Source of the DNA: Amblyornis subalaris
Lineage: Eukaryota; Chordata; Aves; Passeriformes; Ptilonorhynchidae
Assembly (NCBI GenBank): GCA_018881555.1
Contig: JACAXG010000025.1
Coordinates: 3,293,899 to 3,357,898 of the forward strand
Length of the DNA stretch: 64,000 nucleotides
Direction of reading: 5' to 3'
The notes beneath the pieces are model-generated. The model was given only the letters and a program-made list of their open reading frames with translations, made no database searches and was not told where the DNA came from. Numbering within the stretch: position 1 is the first letter of the stretch; the number at the start of each line of letters is the position of its first letter. Made by a program: the position numbers and the translations under genes. Below are positions 50,026 through 62,330 of the stretch, piece by piece.

Positions 50026-51428
50026 AGTGCAAAAATGTTTCATTACGATGATAAATAAAAGAGAAAAAGAAAAAGCAACNAAATCAACTCCCTGCGTTGA
50101 TTGTGTGTGGGTGGATAACTCACTTCCTTCACACACTCCTTATCCGCTGGTGCCGCACACAGCATGGGAGTACTCCAACTCCTGTGCCTCNGCATCATCG
50201 GCTTAAATCGCTGAAATATATACGGAAAAAAAAGCTTTGAGATAAAGCTGGCACAGGGGAAGACATGCAACTTCCCCAGCAGAGCTGTGGCACTGTGACA
50301 AGCTCTTGGATCCCATCCAGTGAGCTGAAGTAACCNAGACTCAGGCCCGAGCTGAGCTGAGCTGTTTGGTCTGGACTGAGATCTGCTGCAGTGACCACAG
50401 AGGGTGGGGGACCTGCAGAACATGTGCATTGCTGCACACACACAGCCTTGGGGCCTCCCCACTGAGCCACTGAGAACCCCTGTGGGACNAGGAAGCACTC
50501 AGTACTGTTCCTTTTTATTTTTAAAGTGCAAACTTCTGGGCAAATGCCCAGGCATTCAAAACTGGGTGCAGAAGCAATGAAAAATTAAAGTTCCTTTATG
50601 ATACAGTAATGCTGAGATCTCCTCTATACCACCAGTAGAATGAAGCTCTCAGTTTTTCAAAAGGTTTGTATTAGCTACTATAATAGCTNTCTTCATAATT
50701 ATTGAAACAACAAGCATTAACACAGAATCTGATGGTTATGAGTAGTTAAGTACTGATGGTTGCACTTGATTGATCTGAACATACAAAGTATTTCTAGATT
50801 TTGGCAAATTCTAAAATAATCTATTTTGTCTGTCCTAGCAGGACAGGTAGGCGTGGGCCTATAGCCCAGCAGCGGTTCAGGTGTCTGGTGTTGTGAAACA
50901 GTGGGTATGCAGAGGGCTTCTGTACTCTTACATGAGGGGTTCAGGGCTGTACAGGATTGATCAGGAAGACAGGTGGAAACATGGGACTGAATAGGAAAGA
51001 GACATGTGAATGAAGTACATTTGCAGTGTTCTTGCTCTCTCCAGCCTGGCCACAGGCCTGGGCAAAGAGGTTCCCAGGGCAAGCCATCCACTGCCAGCGT
51101 GTAATGAATTACTGATAAAATTCATTTGCTGTTGCACTTGTGCCTGGTGCCAGCTTCTGGCCAAGAGTGACATAATTTTGTCTGTGATCAACATCAAAGG
51201 AAGGGAAGGGAGGCCTAGGAAACCCACATAAATCTGAATGGAAGCAAACAAAGATGTGTCATCAGCTCTGGAGATGGCACCGTCAGGAGCAAAGTTTTAT
51301 TACCACTTGTTTGGGAGGACCTGTGCAGCTTGTTCATGGCTCCACATGAGTAATGCNGTTGTCCTGGGTCCCTGACAGTGGAAAAAGAATAATTATATTG
51401 CTGTGTCACATATTTCCTCCCTCTTCAG
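50026..51428. other. Unassigned sequence rich in single N bases
   Basis: No gene supported. A 151-codon minus-strand frame (50043-50498) contains four N codons and no domain. N bases lie at 50080, 50191, 50336, 50489, 50689 and 51357, a dense series continuing into the next kilobase. Confidence 0.5.
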
Positions 51429-51632
51429 CGGGANAGCTAAAAAGCGACAGGAAGTTCTCCAGCTCTGAGAAAGGTATTTTTGTCATTCTTTCATTGGGGA
51501 GCTGCAGCTTGCATCGGAGCTCCCAGATTCGTGACATGCCACCGATGGGGGCTTCCTCTGGTTTTCATTTGCTTCCTTACAGATGCAAAACTTGGGGCGT
51601 CTTCACAGGCAAGCGGGAGGAATGAGTCTGCG
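51429..51632 (+). other. Pair of exon-like segments, unsupported
   Basis: The first segment (51429-51473, 45 bases) follows 'tatttcctccctcttcag' and is followed by 'gtattt'. The second (51583-51632, 50 bases) follows 'catttgcttccttacag' and is followed by 'gtagga'. Joining them across the 109-base gap leaves one frame open throughout, giving about 31 residues rich in serine and lysine. Both acceptors have good pyrimidine tracts, while the donors are only moderate. The residues match nothing I recognise. The N at 51434 falls inside the first segment. It may be chance, or small exons of an unannotated transcript. Confidence 0.12.
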
Positions 51633-54600
51633 GTAGGAAGGATGGTGCCTGTGAAATGGTTTCTTAAAATGGAGTCCAAAGTCTCAGGACGTTATCCTTG
51701 GGTGACCTGNCAAAGACTGAGCTCCCTCATAGCTGATGAACACGTGATATGACTGCTGTCGGGAAAACTGCAGCTGCAGGATAATGNGCCTGAAACTTTT
51801 TACTGGGGTAGATTCTTTTCTGTTAACACTCTTCTTTACTTTTAACTAAAAAACCTTTTTAGGATTTTTTTTTTATTTTAACTCTTTAGTTTGGCTTTAC
51901 GGTTTCGTGCGACAAATCAGATTTATTTTTTAAGTCTCCAGATCTCTCCAGTGCCTCCAGAGGAGGCATGTTGACTCACAGACATTTTTTTCCTCTTTTA
52001 AGTTAATTCTGCTTTTTTTTCAGCACATAAAGCTATAAACAAACGANGAAGAAATCCATATTTTAAAAATAGATGGAGACGGTCAGGGCATGTGTTCTGC
52101 TACTCATGCAGAAAAGAGGAGCATCTGGTTTGAAGAGAAGGCTTCAGTGGCTCCAGCAGCAATTTATAGTCATGGAGCTGTCAGCTTGCACCTGCCCTAC
52201 AAGCAGTAGAGGCGATGGGGAAAAGGATTTTTTTTCTTTTTTAACTCAAAGTAGAACGCATTCTGGTGCCCCCAGGCTCTTAAAATGACCGAATTAAAAA
52301 CTATGGTGACTACACTGAGGTACAGCAGCTAATGTGTACTTTTCTGTCATTACCTTTGACTGATCTTGAGAATGGTAGCCTTGTAGGCNAGGAATGTGAC
52401 TTACCAGGAATGAGAAAAAGGAATTTGATTGTGGTGCCCCAGTCCCATTAGCCTCACAAAATGCCTCTCAGTTTNGCAGGAGATAGGAACTGACCTCTCT
52501 CCGTTCCCTGTTCCCACTCCTGCACCTCTCTTCCTCTGACTGTGCCCATACCCGTACCCTACACCTGGTGTCTGAACCCCAGACTCAGTNCCTGTGCCAG
52601 CAGGAGATTTCACTCTCCAATACCTTTCACTTGGATAAATTGCCTGGTAGGGAGGAAAAGGAGCCCAAAATATCAANCTGTGGGAGAAAAGCCTTATCAG
52701 CACAGCAGGTTTTTGTTTCTGTGAAGAACACAGCTGAAGAGCTTTCCACAATGCCACTGGATGCAATGATGGAACAGAGAGGCCAAACTGGGGTCTGGAG
52801 CAGGAGTAAAGTTTTAATTGGGTCCGGGTTCAGAATCAATGTTGAACTTTCCACGTAAAGTTGTCAAGAATGCGATTCTCACCCTGTCAGAATTCCAGAG
52901 AGGATTTAAATCAAGTATCTTAGGTTGATGCAAATTATTAAAAACTCAGATGATTTGTAGAATGCAATTTCTGAATAACTTCTGAAATATCAAAGTAAGT
53001 ATGTGGGAATCTTCTATTTTGGTATAGTTCAAACATACTACACATTCTATATAAAGACAAAAAAAAGGCTCAAATATTGATGTTAGTACTATTTAAATGC
53101 TTTAGCTTGTAAAAAAAAAGTAGTTCACATAAATTACAAGCTTCATGAAATGGTCCAATGCAGTCCAAATGAAAGTCTGATTTCAGAATTAGTTACTCTC
53201 TTTGAAAATATATTCCAGCAAAGCATGTCTGNTTTGACAAAATGGCATTTCCTAATGAAAAAATACTTATATTTCTCAGCATTTTATCTTTTCTGCTTGT
53301 TGACCTGTTCATTTTTCATCTGAAATTGCAAATTCCTGTTTAAGGGAATTTTTCTTCCCTACAGTCTGTTGGAGACAAGTAAGTGGCAATTAACTTTCTG
53401 TAATAAAATGTAAAATCTAGTCTCTTTAATCACGCATCTCATGCAAAATGTGACTTGTCAGAAGAGATCTCAAGCAAGAGATATCACCCATGAAAAAAAA
53501 TGTAGGCATGTGCCAGGAACTCAGAGATAGATTCCCAAAAGAAAAGAAAACAACCAGTGAAAGACTGAGCCAGTCCTGCAGAAGGATCAATTTGCTTTGG
53601 CCTGGGAAGTAAAACACCCAACATACCATTTCCTCTCTTAACTAAGAGGGNCAAGGATTAATCAGCCCTTGAAAAAGTAATAATTTAAGCAAGTGGAATG
53701 CCAGCAATGCTTACTTTCAGAGGAAAGTTTATAATGCTTATATCCTGTCTGCTTTACTTTAATAAAATGTAAAATACTTTTGAATAAACTATATTTAATG
53801 GACTAGAGATACATATCCTCTGGCATTTTTTTCTCCATGTTCACATCCTGGTTGCTGTATAATTCCATACTTTTCTTGTTGTGCAATTTCAGTGTTTGCT
53901 GTATCCTACTTTGCTCTTGGGGGCTGGATTTCATACTCAAATAGGGAAGTAACATTACTCCTCTGGAAAGCAATAGTGGTGAGATTGAAAAGGTNCAATC
54001 AGTATCCCACAGACTTGTTTTGCTGTAGCTATATCTTTTTTCAAAGTTCACATTGTTCTTCATCAGAGAGCACTAAAGCCCACACGCTCGATGCCAACAC
54101 AGAAATGACGTGTTCACGGTTATGTTCTTTGTCAAAGATAATAATAGAAAATATAACTGGTTGACCCGCAATAGCTGACTGGAAGTCACAGTTCAGCCCT
54201 CAAGATTATTTGCAGATCCTATTTATTGTGGTTGGGCTCAAAAGATACCAGTGTGCCTTTCTGATAGATCTTGGGAAGACCTTGAACAAGACAAGGATGC
54301 CATAGCAGTGAGGGTAAATATTAATGAGGGCTGCCTATCGCTGGTGACAAGACTGTCATGCCAGAAACCCTCAGGGTCACCAGGGTAGGAAGGGACAAGC
54401 CCCAGACTTGGAGGTGCTTTCAATGATGTCAGAGGAAAGGTGCATGAACTGCAGGTTGGAGAAGATCTCAGTAAGTCTTTCAGGTGCCAGCAACTACCTG
54501 TGTGAATGAAGCCTCTGCAACTGGCTCCACTTTATTCCAGAGTCACTTTAGTTTTAAAACCATAGAAACCTGATGTCTGTATTCAGCAGTTGGAACCCAA

Positions 54601-57224
54601 GAGTGGAAATGTTTTGCAATTGGGCAGTGGGGAAAACTTTGTTGGCTTTTTCTTCTTCTTCTCTTTTGCACAACTTGGTTAAAATACTGCTCTAAACCAC
54701 TGGTGACAGCTCATCATTTGAGTACTGAGAAAAGCAGATGGTTCGGTGCTCTTGGTAGACACACATTCCTGACACGCTTGCCTGGCTCTTTGTGAGTTTG
54801 TCCCCTGAGCATGTGATGCTCACCCAGATCCACAGTTTCTCAATGTGGCATTGCCTGCAGCAACAGGCACCCTGAAAGGTCTACCCCAGAGAATTTTACT
54901 CCCTCACAGCACCAGAGGAGATGGGTAACATGTCCACANTGCTAGAGCTTAGTAGCTACTGATGACAACTGGGAAAGGATTAAGTTCTTTGCTAGTATCT
55001 CCATATTCACCTTATNGGTAACATGCAGGATCCCACTGGGGTATGCAGCCAAGTCAAATTATCCTGTGGGCAAAAAGGATGATTAGAAAGTTAGCCAGTC
55101 CTTAAACCCTTTATCCAGTTGTGCGTACTAGGGGAAATTCTTTGTATTTAAAAGAAATGGGGAGGTGAGTATCCCTTCTGGTATCCTGGGAGCCTTATCA
55201 TGTCTGTAAGGAGAAAAACCAGAACAGCTTTGAAAGGCAGAAGCTGAGTTTATTTCATTCTCTTCAGAGAGCTGTTAAATCTCCATGTACAGTGAGGTTA
55301 GTCCCTTAGGCTTTCATCTGGCTATTTTGATGAATTAGCGAAGTCACTGGCAGATGCTGTCTGTAAGGTAAATGCCAAGACTCTTCCTCTGTCCTGACCT
55401 CTTCACTGCTCTGCTGCGTTCCCTGGGTGCTTTGCACCCTAAGCCTTAGAACCTTTTTTGCACATCTCTCTTCTCAGGCCTTCACCTCTGATATCTATAT
55501 CTTATGTTGGGTTTTAATAGAAGTCATGGCTTTGGGATGCTTTGTCATCCCAAACCTAAACCATCCAGGGGCTTCTGGAAGAGACTAAGGGAAGAGAAAC
55601 CAAAGATATATGTGGGTTTGGGTTGTGGGGGTTTTTTCACTNGTGACAGTCTGAAGAGGAAAAGGACAGCTGCTTTTTGGATGTCTTAGATTAGTGGCTT
55701 AGGGACGTCCTTGGAGTGGGCTGAGAAAAGGGATAAGGAAGAAATTGAAGTCCAGGGAGTCTTTTGCAGAAGCGTAGGAAGTGACTTTTGGTTCATGAAG
55801 GGTCACATAATCCATCAGTGAGGAAACTGAGGTAAATTCCACATCAGATGATGAAAGGATGATCTGCCAGTGTTCAGCAAGAAAATGTTATTAGAAGAGC
55901 AGAACAGCAGACAGCAGCTGGGCATGCCAGTCTTTTATCGCAGACATGACTGTGCTGTGGAAATGGAGAGCCTTGCACCTTCATTTTGGTGATTTTTGTA
56001 GGATAAGACTGATATTTTCTCTGTTGAGAGAGATTTAGGCCTGGTAATGTCCAGCTCGGTCCTTGCCAGCTGTCAGTGCCTCTGCTGCTGCAGATGGGCA
56101 TGTAGGGTACATGTCTCTTGCCCTTTAGAAATATGTTGCCCAGAGAAGCCAAAATATAACTAACAAGAAAAAAATGCTCTGCACAATAAACCAGAATGCC
56201 ATAAAAGTGTCAGCGCTTCCAAACCTTTCCCTGGTGGGTCACAGCAGAAATATCCATCGTTCCTCTGAGATGCGTCTCCTGCCATCTGCTTCTCATTCAC
56301 TTTCCCCCTTGTGTCACCCCTTGGAAAGATTCTGGAAAGGAGGGCTCAGCACCCATTGCCAGGAGATTTGCATCCTTCATTTTAATTTGAAGGGTTCCCT
56401 CCTCTGAGGGAAAAGTTGGCATTATCCAGTGACACAAGTTAAAAAAAGAAAACAAAGGGATACACCCAGTTCTGCTGCAATTCTCAGATTGATTTCCGAG
56501 ATTCAGGTGAAAGGCAAGCCAGTGTTTTTCCACTTGATGGCTAAGAAGGGTTTCTCTCCAGGGTCAAGTGGGAAACTTCTGTCTCGGTGGCTCATTTGTT
56601 TCAAAGCTGGTCTGGCCTGGCCTGGCTCTGTGCTGGAACTGGGAGAGGTTCTAGTGCTTGTGAAGGTGACCTGGTGCTTCAAGGCAGCTCTTGCAGTGTG
56701 AAGGCTATTTCCAGACTCTTAGGTTAGCCCAGGACTGCATGTTATAATCCTCCAAAGTCCTTACTTGTCCCTATTGGTGGTGCAGTGGCTCCCTCACTGC
56801 CTTACGCCAAGTTGGTTCATCAGGTGCCACATCAGAATGGTACCTGCAAAATCCTGAATCCTACCCCTGGGTTGGGAAACGATTGGGTGACGTGGCTTTG
56901 GCAAACCTGAGCCCCACACTTAGGGGAGGCAAAGAGGGTCTCCACTTGTCTTTGTCCCAGACTAGTCTGGGAGATCTTCTCGCTCTCATCACTGACAAAA
57001 CTGTCACCCTACTGCCCTAGACACATCCCCTCCCAGCCCTTCAGCTGACCAGGAGAGGGGATTTAGTCCAGAAGAGGTGAGTCCAAGAAATGCTGACTTT
57101 TCAGCACCCCATCCTGTCACGTTTCCTACCCCAGAACAAATGGACATTACCTTCCAGCTGGATTCTGCCTTTGCAATTTGCCATCACATTTCTGGGGCCA
57201 AGGCAGTGTGTGTGTATCTGCATT
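51633..57224. other. Unassigned unique sequence
   Basis: No gene supported in 5.6 kb. Frames reach 121 codons (minus strand 52401-52766), with three N codons and no domain. A weak MIR-like order, 'gaagtgacttttggttcat' then 'gggtcacata', occurs near 55780-55810 but is too diverged to call. A 9-bp inverted repeat with a 6-base loop lies at 55531-55554. N bases are dense from 51710 to 52677. Confidence 0.5.
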
Positions 57225-57239
57225 TATGCACGTGTGCGT

Positions 57240-57276
<37 letters not shown>
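57206..57276 (+). repeat. GT-rich microsatellite with perfect purine-pyrimidine alternation
   Basis: The tract moves from GTGT and GCGTGCGT units into about twelve pure GT units at 57252-57276. From 57225 to 57276 every step alternates pyrimidine and purine (52 bases), including several CG steps, which is the composition most able to form left-handed Z-DNA under negative supercoiling. It is otherwise a simple microsatellite. Confidence 0.95.
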
Positions 57277-58712
57277 ACAGGGAGCCTTGATAAATCACAG
57301 CACTATCCTTGGTTACACAAGGTCTTCCTGTGTTGCTGCCCACATAACTTTTGTGATTAGAGAAATGACGAAGACGTGCTCACAGTACAGTCAAATGTCA
57401 TCAGGCTTGCCATGACTCCTGCACAGTTTATCCATGCATCCGCAGGACCACAGCAAGGAAGGGGGATGTAACCGCACGTCTGCAGTCCAACCCTTGTTGT
57501 CTACTGCTCACAAGGCAAAAACATTTAGGACGACTTTTAGGTGTGGTATTAGTGCAGCCTTGGATTGCTGCTTTCTTTGTCCCCTGGATGCATGAAAGCG
57601 TTTAGGTTTAGATCAGCATGGAGCTCAGCAGTCTCTCCTGTGGAGCCGGGCAGCTATCCTCCCCCCAGAGAGCTTCTCCCTGTGCATAAGCCAACAGCTT
57701 CCAGCAGGAAAATGGGAGGGAGTGGAGATACAAAGTCTGTCCAGAGCAAGGAGGAAGGAGCACAAAGGAGGAAAAGAGAGGGAGCAGATGCCATCCATGT
57801 GCCTTTGCCGGCTCCTCTCTGACGTGCTGTGATGAGCCCCCATGGCACATGCTGCACTCCTGCTCTCAAGGGAGCTTGAGAGGGAAGCCAAACTCTCCTA
57901 CACATACTCTCCATTCTGGCTTTCCCAGAAGCTGGAGATTGGTCTCANACAGATGTCAACAGGCCAGGCTGGCAAAATAGGATCCTCCCTCTGGTGAAGA
58001 AGGACTAGTTGTTGCTTACTGATCCCAGAAGTTCCAGGTTTCACATAACTGCCTTGCAAGGGAATTAACTCTAACATCTGANAAGTGGTTAATTAAGGCC
58101 TTATGCCTCATTACTGGTCTCTCTGGTGAGCATAAGGGTGCGATGCAGCTGAGTCAGTGCCATTCGTGCACTGAGAAGCTGGGGCAATCTTTAACACATC
58201 CAGCAGGAAAGATGTGTTTTGCAGCTAGCAGGAGGTCGTGGCTTCCCCTGCTGCTTGTGAAACAGGCAAGAACCACTTTCTACACCTGCCTCAGAGGCTG
58301 GAGAACCGTTCAGCATGCTTCAAGCACTGCAAATTGCAAGCTGCAGTCCTACCCTGCCACTGGAGTGCAGTTAGTAAAGGACCTGAAACATTTTGCTCAG
58401 CCCTGTTGCAAATAAATCCCCTCCCTCCCCTTCTGAGATTTTCATTTTANAGCTAGGGAAAAATGCACTGAAGGAAGAGAGAATTCTTGGCAAGAACTGC
58501 AACTGGCTGCCAACCAGAATCTGGGCTGCAGCAAAGCGACCAGTTTGAAACCAGACTGTCCCACANGGAGGACAGCACTCGATGAATCCACTGGGATTGC
58601 ATTCAAATGGCTAGGCAGGGTAGGCTCACCAGATGATGCCGATTAGCATAGCTCAGCATTACCCCTCTTTGTAAGTGCCAGGAAATCTGTCCTTTATTGT
58701 CTAAGCAACCAA

Positions 58713-58714
<2 letters not shown>
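57277..58714. other. Unassigned sequence, partly GC-rich
   Basis: No gene supported. The stretch 57600-57850 is more GC-rich and has overlapping 80-88-codon frames on both strands without domains, which argues for composition rather than coding. N bases lie near 57948, 58082, 58450 and 58566. Confidence 0.5.

Positions 58715-58752
<38 letters not shown>
58715..58752 (+). repeat. (AC)19 microsatellite
   Basis: This is a pure dinucleotide array of 19 AC units, uninterrupted, and so probably length-variable between individuals. Confidence 0.98.
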
Positions 58753-58754
<2 letters not shown>

Positions 58755-59439
58755 TCTCTGGGAGATGGTGTTGATGACAGGTTTGAATGCTTGGTGCAAA
58801 AGCTTTGTGCCCAGTGGACTTTTGTGGTGTTTGCTGAGATACTTATATATGTTTGTTTCTTTGCTTTTATGAACAAGTTCAAGAACTTTTTACCTTGGGC
58901 AAACACAGATGTTATCAGCCCACGTTTGCATCATACTTCTGTGTGGCTGTGTTTCTTTCTGCAAACAAACTGTTTCTAGGTCTGAGTCACCTGCCTTCAG
59001 TTTGGATACTACAGTACACATTGTCTGGACAAATATTTAGACCACTAAGGTAAAGGCACAGGCCCCAGTATCCCCTTTTGTGCCCAGCCGTTGGACTATC
59101 TTTGCTGTCATGCAGCTTCAATCCTACTTCCCAATGCTCAGGTTTTGGATGAAACAACAATTAATGTATGTAAACGTTCAGCAGAGAAACTAGTAACTGT
59201 ATTAAACAATTGGTAATGTGATTTGCTTTCAGGCATATAACCAATGAAGGCTGGCACAAGGGGNTTCATGGGTCAAGATCAGTAGCTGAGATTTCAGGGC
59301 ACCTCTCAATAGAGAAATGAGGAAATGCTCGAAATTGCAATGGGAAGANGAATTGTTTTTCATTGTGAAGTTGCTGGGGACAGTCCCAGTGTATCAAGGT
59401 CCTGAGTAATACAGAGATGTGGCCCTCAAAAATAATTAT
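58753..59439. other. Unassigned unique sequence
   Basis: No gene or repeat is recognised. The patch 59150-59240 is AT-rich with several ATTA and TAAC words. Two isolated N bases lie near 59264 and 59349. Confidence 0.5.
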
Positions 59440-59580
59440 TCTACTCCTAACTCTACTAATGCCTACATGTACTTCTTCTGGCCTCAGTTTCTATTCCTCA
59501 CCTCCTTTGTAAAGCACTCTGAGATCTACCTGTGGCAAGCACTACAGCATAAGTTAGTAACCGCAATATTTTTGCTCCCA
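59440..59580 (+). mobile_element. MIR/CORE-type SINE, 3' half
   Basis: This is the clearest SINE in the window. 'gcctcagtttctattcctca' (59481-59500) is followed at once by 'cctcctttgtaaagcactct' (59501-59520) and 'gagatctacctgtgg' (59521-59535). These match the reptilian MIR-type order of 'cctcagtttcc', 'ctcctttgtaaagcgctttgagatctac' and 'gaaaagcgctatataag'. The last block is present as 'caagcactacagcataag'. The 5' portion is decayed. Confidence 0.82.
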
Positions 59581-62078
59581 AGTGATATATTCAACTCAAA
59601 TATTTATAAATGTTCAAAAGTCAAACATTTGAGTTTCAGAAGATACATTTTTCCATGAATACTAAAAGAAAAAATGAAATTGAATGGACTCTGTCTACTT
59701 CTGCTAAACATTTAACAATGTGCAAAGTATTATAGTAATTGTAGCATTAATTACCTGTCTGAAAGCATTAATTCCCTTTAAAACCAGATGTGAGGATCTA
59801 GACTTACTCTGGGTTTTGTGGACTCTCAACTTCACAAATATGAAAATGGTATTAAAATTANCATCACTCTTTACAGGGATTTTATGGAGGAGAAAAAAAA
59901 AGTGCTCCTTTTCTTTAAGTTGGTACTGAGGATCTGTTTAAGGCTTTTTTTTCCTCTTGCCTCCTGTTCTGCACAATTTTCCCTCGTACCACACGACTAT
60001 ATTGTTATCATTGAAAATACTGAACATAATATTAATTGCTGCTTTGCACAGCATTTGGTCTCTCTGCAAATTGGGAACATTAGAAATTGGTCATCCACTA
60101 AAGCCAAGAGACAGAACTTGGGTAAAGCTTTTCCTCTTTTTTTGATTGAGTCTAGGTGACACTTGTGGGCTATTAAAACCTGTCCCAAAGGTCNTACAGG
60201 AAAAGGAGCTTTAGGTAAAACAGAGCAGACTCTGAGGTTTTGACTGAGTGAGTTTCTGTGCCTGTTTGGGGCTCCTAGACCAGTCTGCAAACATTGCTGA
60301 TGAGAGGGGGAGAAACTTTGAGGGTTAACTTTTATGGAAGTGAAGGGAAAAAAAATTCTTTTGCTTACTGCGTAAAATTCTTCTTCCTCTTCTCCCTTCT
60401 ACCCAGTCAGGACAAAATAAAGACTATAATTTCTAATGAAATCAGGAAGGGGGTAATAGTTCCTGGAAGAGGAAGAGAGAGACTGTGAGGAGATCCCTGC
60501 CAATGGTGTTCAGTTACTACAGAGAGAGCACTGAGCAGCCCAAGGAAAGCACTTTGTGGGACAGATTCCTTTGGCTTACTCTGATTGGATTTTGCTTTTT
60601 CATTGGGCGACAAATTTTTTCACTTTCTTGCTCTGAAACGTGTTGCTACCACGCATTTTAAAGCTGTTCTGTCACAAACAGAACACTCTGTCCCCTGTTG
60701 CATGTCTGCGGAATGAAACGCCATCCTGTCCTCTTTTCTCTCCCTGCTGAGGTGCTCTGTGGGGTATATTGCCAGGAAGCGGCAGCACTTCCTCAGAAAT
60801 GTTAATGATACCAATCAAAGCCTTGTTTGCAGGCCCCACACTGAGCCCTGGAAATTCTGGGAGTCNAATAATAGGGATGCCACCGCTAAAGATCAGAGGA
60901 AGCATCTGGGAGGGGCTGCAGCGAGGACAGCAGCATGATGTACTGTCTCTTTGTAGTCCATGAGCACTCTGACTCCCAGCACTTCTAGTAAGTGATGCTG
61001 GATCATTTCACCTCNTCAGCAAACTTACGCTGACATCCCTACATCACTGCCCACCAGCAGATGGGCTCGACCATTTCTTTTCCAGTGCAGTGGCTAGGAC
61101 CTGCAGCATGATGAGGAAAATTTAGATCCTAGCCCCTGTTGTTTTGCTGCAGTGCTATTTATTGCAGTGGCTGGTTTGAATTTGTAGAGTGCCCAGAGGG
61201 TGCTCAGCCGTGGACCATTGTGTCCCAGATGCTGGAGAAATGCTAGAGGAAAAAAGACAGACCAGGCCCCAAGTGGTTTATGGCTGAAGCAGAAGGCAGG
61301 GTTAAGATGTTCTATAGATAGATGGGGAGTAAGCACAAACCAGGGAGTTGCATGTTGGATATTGCTCAACATCATACTTGGGAGGATGTGATGCTCACAA
61401 AGATAAAATAAAAGCCACTGGGAGAGCTAAAAGTGGAGTCTGGATACCCTCGCTCCTTGTTTTGCTTTGACTCCAAAGTGAATTTCCTCTCTTTCTTACA
61501 TCCTGGAATTTCTTTTAACCATAGTGATTAGCTTCTCTGAAGCTGTGAGTATTTTCTTTTTCAGTTCAACTGGAGCCATTTTCCCAGGCCAGCATCTTGT
61601 GGAGTACTCCTGGCCCATTCCAGTGACTCCTTGGTTGACAAAACCTCCTCTTTCCAGACCTTTGCAAGTGATTCTCATGTGCATGAAAATATACAGAGGT
61701 CACAAGCCACCTCCATTAGCCTGGCTCTCCATTGTGCTCTCTGGTAGCCACCAGAGGGGCATAAGAGGGGATCCCTCCCTTCATGTCAGAACACACTGCA
61801 AGATGTAGACAATTCCTGGGACAGTAGGACAATGGCATATTGTGAAAAGGAGTCGAGAAGATGAAAAAGAGCAAATTAAATGTAGTGATAAGGATCTGTG
61901 GATCCAAGTGCCGNGAACAAGCAGGGTTTAAGCCCTGAGCTAATGACACACTACCCAGTGGGGCACAGACCTTGAGTGNTGGGGGATTCTGCAGCTGGTG
62001 GGTGTGACAGTGTGNTGAGCTGCTCAGGGAGGGTAGGGTGATGAGAGGAAAGCTTCACTCCAACACGCATGTGCAGTG
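59581..62078. other. Unassigned unique sequence
   Basis: No gene supported. A 94-codon plus-strand frame (61524-61808) is preceded by 'ttttctttttcag' at 61552-61564, another acceptor-like tract, but has no domain. A 113-codon plus-strand frame at 59818-60159 contains an N codon. Other frames are shorter. Confidence 0.5.
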
Positions 62079-62105
62079 CACACACACANGCACACACACA
62101 CACAC
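62079..62105 (+). repeat. (CA)n microsatellite
   Basis: This is a CA array with one interruption around the N at 62089. The neighbouring N bases at 62015 and 61979 suggest a locally variable or hard-to-call region. Confidence 0.9.
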
Positions 62106-62239
62106 TGAGTTACAGTCTGGAGCTCTGAAAAGGATTAGAGACACACGATTGTTCCATTAGTTGAAGTGCAGGAGAGGGAGGTGTGTGTGCAGGAGCAGGG
62201 AAGGGAGGGAGAGCAGAAATAACGCAGTGCATTAATAAG

Positions 62240-62330
62240 ATAAGAACTAGACAAGGACAAATAATGTATCGTTACACCCCAGAGACAAAAGGGCAGCTTC
62301 CAGAGGGCTGAGGCTTACACTCTAATCATC
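62240..62330 (-). mobile_element. Possible L2-like SINE tail remnant
   Basis: 'agagacaaaagggcagc' near 62281 and 'ctgaggcttacactctaatc' near 62309 resemble 'agacagtccctgccccaaagagcttacaatctaa' from the reverse-complemented tail of reptile MIR-type SINEs. The similarity is short and could be chance. Confidence 0.3.

Noticed and set aside
55531..55554. Perfect 9-bp inverted repeat with 6-base loop ('tttgggatg' / 'catcccaaa')
   Set aside because: Too short for a microRNA precursor, and there is no coding or operon context that would make it a terminator.
55770..55835. MIR-like words 'gaagtgactttt', 'gggtcacata', 'gaggaaactgagg'
   Set aside because: The block order does not match either orientation of the element, so I did not call a SINE.
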